A program made the position numbers and the translations under genes. A stretch of DNA of 64,000 nucleotides, taken from the NCBI GenBank assembly GCA_001804865.1, contig MHBK01000033.1, positions 62,001 to 126,000 of the forward strand, given 5' to 3'. How positions within the stretch are numbered: the first letter of the stretch is position 1; each line of letters opens with the position of its first letter. The notes under the pieces were generated by a model. That model ran no database searches. It was not told the DNA's origin and saw only the letters and a program-made list of their open reading frames with translations. Below are positions 59,255-64,000 of this stretch, one piece after another. This stretch comes from Lentisphaerae bacterium GWF2_57_35. GTDB lineage: Bacteria; Verrucomicrobiota; Kiritimatiellia; CAIQIC01; GWF2-57-35.

Positions 59255-61948
59255 TTAGGAATTCATCATATCCCGCAGAACGTAAGCCAAGATACCCCCA
59301 TTCCTGACGTATTCCACTTCGATGGCGGAATCGATGCGGCTTTTGGCCTGAAAACGGACGGTTCGGTCGCCATCCCGGGCGACGACCGTGAGGACTTGCG
59401 AGGGCGTCAGAGCGCCTTCAATGCCTTGAACGGTGAAGGTTTCCTTGCCGGTCAGCCCCAGCGAGTCGGCCGTTTGACCATCGGTTAACTCCAACGGCAG
59501 AATGCCCATCTCGACGAGATTGCTGCGATGAATGCGCTCGAAGCTTTCGGCGATCACGGCGCGAACGCCCAGCAGATACGTGCCTTTGGCAGCCCAATCG
59601 CGGGACGAGCCGGCGCCGTACATCTTGCCGGCCAGTACGATGAGCGGCGTATTTTCGGCGCGGTAGCGTTCCGCGGCATCGTAAATGGGCAGCAGGTCGC
59701 CCGAGGGTACATGGACGGTCCATCCGCCTTCGCGCTCCACCATACGGTTCCGGATGCGGACGTTGGCAAACGTGCCCCGCAGCATGACTTCGTGATTGCC
59801 GCGACGCGAGCCATAGGAATTGAAGTCCTTGGGTTGAACGCCGTGGGCTATGAGGTACTGGCCGGCCGGGCTGTCCTTGGGAATCGAGCCGGCTGGGGAA
59901 ATGTGATCCGTGGTGATAAAGTCGCCAAACAGACCAAGAGCCCGGGCAGAAAGGATATCGCGCACGGGGGATGCCTTGGGTTGAATCTCGGAGACGAACG
60001 ACGGATTGCGAATATAGGTCGAGGAAGGCTCCCACGCATAGACGGGGCGGGCATCGACGGCGATGGCGTTCCAAGCCGGATTCGATGCGGCCACGTCGTT
60101 GTACAATTTGCGATAAATCTCCGGATCGACCGCTTTTTCAATGAATGCTTGAATCTCCGTTTCGCTCGGCCAGAGATCCTTGAGGTAAACGGGCTGTCCT
60201 TGGGCATCGCGTCCGATGGGCTCGGTGGTCAGGTCAATGTTAGTGGTGCCGGCCAAAGCATAAGCCACCACCAGGGGCGGCGAACACAGGAAATTGGCCT
60301 TGGTCATGGGGTGAACGCGCCCTTCGAAATTGCGATTGCCGCTGAGAACGGCGGAGACCACCAGCTTGCTGTTCTTGAGCGAGGCTTCCAAATTCGCGTC
60401 CAGCGGACCGCTATTGCCGATGCAGGTCGCGCAGCCGTAGGCATCGACATGGAAGCCCAGTTGCTGAAGGGAGGTCAGCAAGCCGGATTTTTTCAAGTAG
60501 GCCGTTACGACGCGGGAGCCCGGCGCCAGGCTGGTTTTGACGTAGCCGGGCACTTTAAGTCCTTTTTCGATGGCATTCCGGGCCACCAATCCCGCCGCCA
60601 GCAGGACGTGGGGATTCGAGGTGTTCGTGCAGCTCGTGATGGAGGCGATCACCACGGAGCCGTGCCGAAGATCTTCCTGTCCGGCTACGCTGACGCGCGC
60701 ATCAAGATCTTCGGTCGTCAATCCATAGCCGCGTTCCTTCACGGGCGCGGTCAGGGCCTTCTGGAAAGCCGGTTTCATGGCGGACAGCGTCAGGCGATCG
60801 TGGGGACGCTTGGGGCCGGCTATGACCGGTTCGATGGCCGAAAGATCGAGTTCCAGCACGCTGTTGTAAACCGGGTCGGGGGAGGACGCCGTGCGGAAGA
60901 GGCCCTGGGCTTTGCAGTAGCGTTCGACCAGGTCGATCTGCTCTTCGCTGCGGCCGGTTTGTCGCAGGTAACGAAGGGTCTCGTCGTCGATAGGGAAAAA
61001 GCCCGAGGTCGCGCCGTACTCGGGGGCCATGTTGGCCACGGTGGCTCGGTCGGCCAGAGATAGCCGACTCAAGCCCGGACCGAAGAATTCCACAAACTGG
61101 CCCACCACGCCTTTTTCGCGCAGGCGTTGCGTAATGGTCAGGGCCAGATCCGTGGCTGTGACGCCCGGCGTCAATTGCCCCAGGAGGCGAACGCCGGTTA
61201 CCGTCGGCGTCAGCAGGGGAATGGGTTGTCCCAGCATGGCCGCTTCGGCCTCGATGCCGCCCACGCCCCAGCCGAGAATGCCCAGGCCATTGATCATGGT
61301 GGTGTGGGAGTCAGTGCCGACCAGGGTGTCGGGATAGGCTGTCCACTGGCCATTCGCGTCCTTTTCGGAAATGACGCACTGAGCCAGATATTCCAGATTA
61401 ACCTGATGGCAGATGCCCAGCCCGGGCGGGACAATCCGCAGCTTTTTGAAGGCGCCCTGACCCCAGCGCAGAAAAGCGTAGCGTTCCGCATTCCGCGAAA
61501 ACTCCAAATCCATGTTGGCCTTGAGCGAATCGACGCTGGCATAGCGGTCAATCTGTACCGAGTGGTCGATCACGAGATCCACGGGAATCTGCGGCTCGAT
61601 CGCCTTCGGATCGCGGCCGCTCCGGGCCATGACGTCGCGCAGCGCCGCCAAATCCACCACGCAGGGTACGCCGGTAAAATCTTGCAGCAATACCCGCGCG
61701 GGCATGAACGGGAATTCTTCGGTCTCCTGGGCTTGAGGCGACCAGCGGGCGAAATGGACGATGTGCTCCTCTTGAAAAGCGGGATGCCCCTGATTCCGGA
61801 GAATCGATTCCAGCAAAACGCGCAGAGAATAGGGGAGCCGCGTCAGTTGCACCCCGACTTCTTTTTCAACGGTTTCAAGGCTGTAATAACGAATTTCACT
61901 GCCGTTTTTCAGCGTTAAAGTTTTATAGGCCTCCGCAAATCGATTCAT
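59255..61948 (-). CDS. acnA: Aconitate hydratase A
   Basis: The TCA-cycle enzyme isomerises citrate and isocitrate with a 4Fe4S cluster. The 897-residue protein has the cluster Cys residues in ITSCTNTSNPHVLLAAGL and CATCIGNSGPL, plus VGTDSHTTMINGLGILGWGV and the C-terminal swivel domain with YGAGSSRDWAAKGTYLLGVR. GGAG lies eight bases before the ATG at 61948. It is a full-length AcnA (about 890 residues in E. coli). Confidence 0.97.
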   Translation of the reverse strand: MNRFAEAYKTLTLKNGSEIRYYSLETVEKEVGVQLTRLPYSLRVLLESILRNQGHPAFQEEHIVHFARWSPQAQETEEFPFMPARVLLQDFTGVPCVVDLAALRDVMARSGRDPKAIEPQIPVDLVIDHSVQIDRYASVDSLKANMDLEFSRNAERYAFLRWGQGAFKKLRIVPPGLGICHQVNLEYLAQCVISEKDANGQWTAYPDTLVGTDSHTTMINGLGILGWGVGGIEAEAAMLGQPIPLLTPTVTGVRLLGQLTPGVTATDLALTITQRLREKGVVGQFVEFFGPGLSRLSLADRATVANMAPEYGATSGFFPIDDETLRYLRQTGRSEEQIDLVERYCKAQGLFRTASSPDPVYNSVLELDLSAIEPVIAGPKRPHDRLTLSAMKPAFQKALTAPVKERGYGLTTEDLDARVSVAGQEDLRHGSVVIASITSCTNTSNPHVLLAAGLVARNAIEKGLKVPGYVKTSLAPGSRVVTAYLKKSGLLTSLQQLGFHVDAYGCATCIGNSGPLDANLEASLKNSKLVVSAVLSGNRNFEGRVHPMTKANFLCSPPLVVAYALAGTTNIDLTTEPIGRDAQGQPVYLKDLWPSETEIQAFIEKAVDPEIYRKLYNDVAASNPAWNAIAVDARPVYAWEPSSTYIRNPSFVSEIQPKASPVRDILSARALGLFGDFITTDHISPAGSIPKDSPAGQYLIAHGVQPKDFNSYGSRRGNHEVMLRGTFANVRIRNRMVEREGGWTVHVPSGDLLPIYDAAERYRAENTPLIVLAGKMYGAGSSRDWAAKGTYLLGVRAVIAESFERIHRSNLVEMGILPLELTDGQTADSLGLTGKETFTVQGIEGALTPSQVLTVVARDGDRTVRFQAKSRIDSAIEVEYVRNGGILAYVLRDMMNS

Positions 61949-62127
61949 TGTCTTGTCTCCATGATTAAATGAGGGGGATAATTAAGCGTATTGATGCGGA
62001 TTTATCAATCTGCTTTCGATGCAAAGAGTGGGAAGGATACTTTCGCATCTATCCAAATGCTGCAGGCCGATCCTGCGAATCAGCGCGCCGGCTCATTCCA
62101 GCAGAGGGATTGCTCGACGTTGGGCGA

Positions 62128-63591
62128 TTACCGTCCATGCAGAACGGAATCATGATTGAATTTCCACCATTCGCGCCAGGCTTCATAATTGGCCTGCGAG
62201 GTTCCGGTGATGGATTGAAGGGCTTGCAAAACTGTTTTGCTGTTGCCGTCGGCCAGCAGGCCGATCAGCGGTTCCACGGCATTCACTTCGCGCATTTCGA
62301 CGAGAGCCGAGATGGCTGTTTCGCGGACGTAGCGATTGTCGTCCTTCAAGGCGGCGAGAAGGGATTGCAGTCCTTCGGGCCGGCGAAGTTTGGCTAGAGT
62401 TTCGATGGTTTTGACCCGGACCACGGGCTTTTCGTCCTTCATGGCGTCGAACAGCGGCGCCAGGGGAACGGAGGTCCGAATCATGCCCAGGGACTCGATG
62501 GCCTTGGCGCGCACCATCATGTTTTTGTCCTTCAGCAAATGCACCAGGGGGGCAACGGCTTTGGAATCCTTGATGTCGCCCAGGGCCCAGGCGGCATTTT
62601 CCCGGACGTTGTCGTTCGGACTGGACAGCACGGCGACCAACGGCTCTATGGCAATGGGACCCATGCGCGCCAGAGCCGCGGCGGCGCCCTCGCGGGAAGC
62701 CTTGGCTTCGTCGCCCAGCATTTTGATCAGCACCGGCACGGCTTTGGGGTCCCTGATTTCGCCCAGCGCCTGGCTGGCGGCGTTGATCGTATCGGAATTC
62801 TTCAAGGCCTCGAGCAGGGCATCGACCGATCGGGGATCTTTGATTTCGCCCAAGGCTTCGGCGGCTTTGTTGCGAACTTCCGCTTCGGGATCCTTCAGCG
62901 CGCCCAGCAAGGCGTCGACCACGGCCGGCGTTTTGATGTCCCGTATCCGGTTCTTCAATTCCCAGGTCGCACGAATCCTGACCTCGCGATCGTCGTCCTC
63001 GAGCGAGCCCAGCAAGGCTTCGATCGAGAAGGGGTCCTGAATCCGTTTCAAGAGGATACGCCCCTGTTTTTCCATTTCCGGCGAGCCGGATTCCATGGCG
63101 CGAAGAATCGGTTCGACCGCCAGGGTTCCCATCCGATAGATCGCCGACGAGATCTTGCCGTCCTTGTCATTGGAAAGGGCTTTGAGCATCGGTTCGAGGA
63201 CCTGGGGATCCTTGAGATCGGCCAGCGCGCGGGCCGCCGCTCCGCGAACTGCGGAATTGGCATCCTGAAGGGCCGGCGCCAGCGTGGCGATCAACCGGGG
63301 ATCGCGTTTGGCTCCCAGTTCTTCGATGGCTTTTAGGCGTGCTTCGGCGTCCGGGCTTTTCAAGGCTTCCGTTGCGACAGCGCCCGCGTCATCCGGCTTA
63401 TCGACTTTTTCCTGGGACAAGGTTTCTACGCGCTTGAGGATTTCCAAGCTGTTGATGGCCCTGGCCATTTGCGCCAGATCGGAGACTTGAGATTTTCGGG
63501 CCAGCCGGCTGGTATTGCCGACGATCGCGATGGACATTAAAAGAATGAAAACGATCAAAAAAGCCAGACCGATGAGTGTAGCCGTCGTCAT
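62128..63591 (-). CDS. Membrane-anchored HEAT-repeat protein
   Basis: The 487-residue protein has one N-terminal transmembrane helix (LIGLAFLIVFILLMSIAIVG), a short coil, and then about a dozen HEAT/PBS-lyase-type repeats of about 31 residues (for example ALLGALKDPEAEVRNKAAEA, ALGEIKDP). It is probably a scaffold facing the cytoplasm or periplasm. The last 25 residues (ITGTSQANYEAWREWWKFNH) match the tail of similar repeat proteins. The frame is open to 63981, but ATG 63591 is the natural start. It is on the same strand as acnA, 179 bases upstream. Confidence 0.85.
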   Translation of the reverse strand: MTTATLIGLAFLIVFILLMSIAIVGNTSRLARKSQVSDLAQMARAINSLEILKRVETLSQEKVDKPDDAGAVATEALKSPDAEARLKAIEELGAKRDPRLIATLAPALQDANSAVRGAAARALADLKDPQVLEPMLKALSNDKDGKISSAIYRMGTLAVEPILRAMESGSPEMEKQGRILLKRIQDPFSIEALLGSLEDDDREVRIRATWELKNRIRDIKTPAVVDALLGALKDPEAEVRNKAAEALGEIKDPRSVDALLEALKNSDTINAASQALGEIRDPKAVPVLIKMLGDEAKASREGAAAALARMGPIAIEPLVAVLSSPNDNVRENAAWALGDIKDSKAVAPLVHLLKDKNMMVRAKAIESLGMIRTSVPLAPLFDAMKDEKPVVRVKTIETLAKLRRPEGLQSLLAALKDDNRYVRETAISALVEMREVNAVEPLIGLLADGNSKTVLQALQSITGTSQANYEAWREWWKFNHDSVLHGR

Positions 63592-63726
63592 GATCTTTTG
63601 TTCCCCACACGCCGGCGCTTTCAGCCGGATTGGAATACATAGTACCAGATGTGCGTGAATTATGTTATGTAAAACTTGTCGATGACATGGATTGAAGTAA
63701 CATGAGTCAAATGGCAGGGTCGTATC

Positions 63727-64000
63727 ATGAATGTGCAGTGCGAATTGTGTCCCAAACGGTGCGACGTGGCCCCGGGTGAAAGCGGGGAATGCCGGATTCG
63801 CGTTAATCTCGATGGCAAGCTGCTGGCCGTTACCTATGGCTATCCCTGTTCCGTGCACGTCGATCCCGTTGAAAAGAAGCCGGTGTTCCATTTTTTGCCG
63901 GGCACGAGCACGTTTTCTTTGGCGACCGTCGGGTGCAATCTGCATTGCTTGAATTGCCAGAATTGGGAAATCTCGCAACAAAATCCGGAGGATGTCCCTG
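63727..64000 (+). CDS. AmmeMemoRadiSam-type radical SAM protein (3' end outside window)
   Basis: The gene runs past the window end with no stop. The first 91 residues have an N-terminal Cys-rich region (MNVQCELCPKRCDVAPGESG, with CRIRV) and the radical SAM cluster motif C-x3-C-x2-C in TVGCNLHCLNCQNWEISQ. This is the pattern of the AmmeMemoRadiSam (PflA-like) family, which usually sits with Memo and AMMECR1 genes. AGGG precedes the ATG at 63727. Confidence 0.85.
   Translation, partial: MNVQCELCPKRCDVAPGESGECRIRVNLDGKLLAVTYGYPCSVHVDPVEKKPVFHFLPGTSTFSLATVGCNLHCLNCQNWEISQQNPEDVP

Overview
The window looks like a chromosomal segment of a diderm bacterium, most plausibly from the PVC group (Verrucomicrobiota / Kiritimatiellota / Lentisphaerota). 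This is an inference from lipopolysaccharide-type heptose genes, secreted beta-helix proteins with Ca-binding TSP3-like repeats and a C-terminal domain typical of that group, a type III polyketide synthase, and intergenic regions unusually full of palindromes. No ribosomal RNA operon or marker gene is present to fix the taxonomy. Most of the window is housekeeping and envelope metabolism. The unusual content sits between genes and in a few disrupted genes.

Layout: 1-2771 polysaccharide acylation pair (MBOAT + SGNH-like), the second gene carrying an in-frame four-helix-bundle cassette. 2973-6391 EF-G-like GTPase, YebC, RuvC. 6529-8148 HipBA. 8254-8605 tmRNA. 8722-10545 TypA. 10988-15791 exopolysaccharide cluster (flippase, YfhO-like protein, glycosyltransferase). 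15792-16653 repeat island with a 217-bp palindrome. 16654-23337 a minus-strand operon for a nucleotide-activated heptose or related sugar (three SDR enzymes, HddA-like kinase, HddC-like nucleotidyltransferase, glycosyltransferase), with a two-gene nucleotidyltransferase cassette embedded. 23490-25668 P1B ATPase and DUF6429. 25692-31627 pirin, lipoprotein, membrane protein, tRNA-Pro, response regulator, HTH-EIIA protein, SurE.

31684-32700 is a decayed island holding a signal peptide fused to the first beta-hairpin of a ubiquitin-like protein, overlapping a beta-solenoid gene fragment. 32707-36479 alpha/beta hydrolase, initiator tRNA and a nucleoside salvage operon (deoA/pdp, purine nucleoside phosphorylase, cdd). 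36660-37691 reverse-transcriptase remnant and VapBC. 37778-46883 NYN-LOTUS protein, DUF3108, oxidoreductases, phosphoesterase, Bax-inhibitor protein, B12-radical SAM enzyme, AEC transporter. 46927-49582 ParB-like protein, and an aminotransferase behind a complete attenuator (promoter, leader peptide, terminator). 49739-52441 beta-helix protein with three 318-bp repeats. 52456-64000 phosphoketolase, UbiE, nicotinamidase + nicotinate phosphoribosyltransferase, type III PKS, aconitase, HEAT-repeat protein and the start of an AmmeMemoRadiSam-type radical SAM gene.

Several families of short non-coding repeats recur. The clearest is a set of 120-175 bp elements bounded by inverted repeats of the form GGGTGCATCTTGACACGGCC, with at least five complete and two partial copies. 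One copy ends the ubiquitin-like ORF. A second family, a double palindrome built on TTTTCCAATCGTTGGAAAA, occurs once between genes and once in frame inside the HddC-like gene. No transposase, CRISPR array or prophage was seen.
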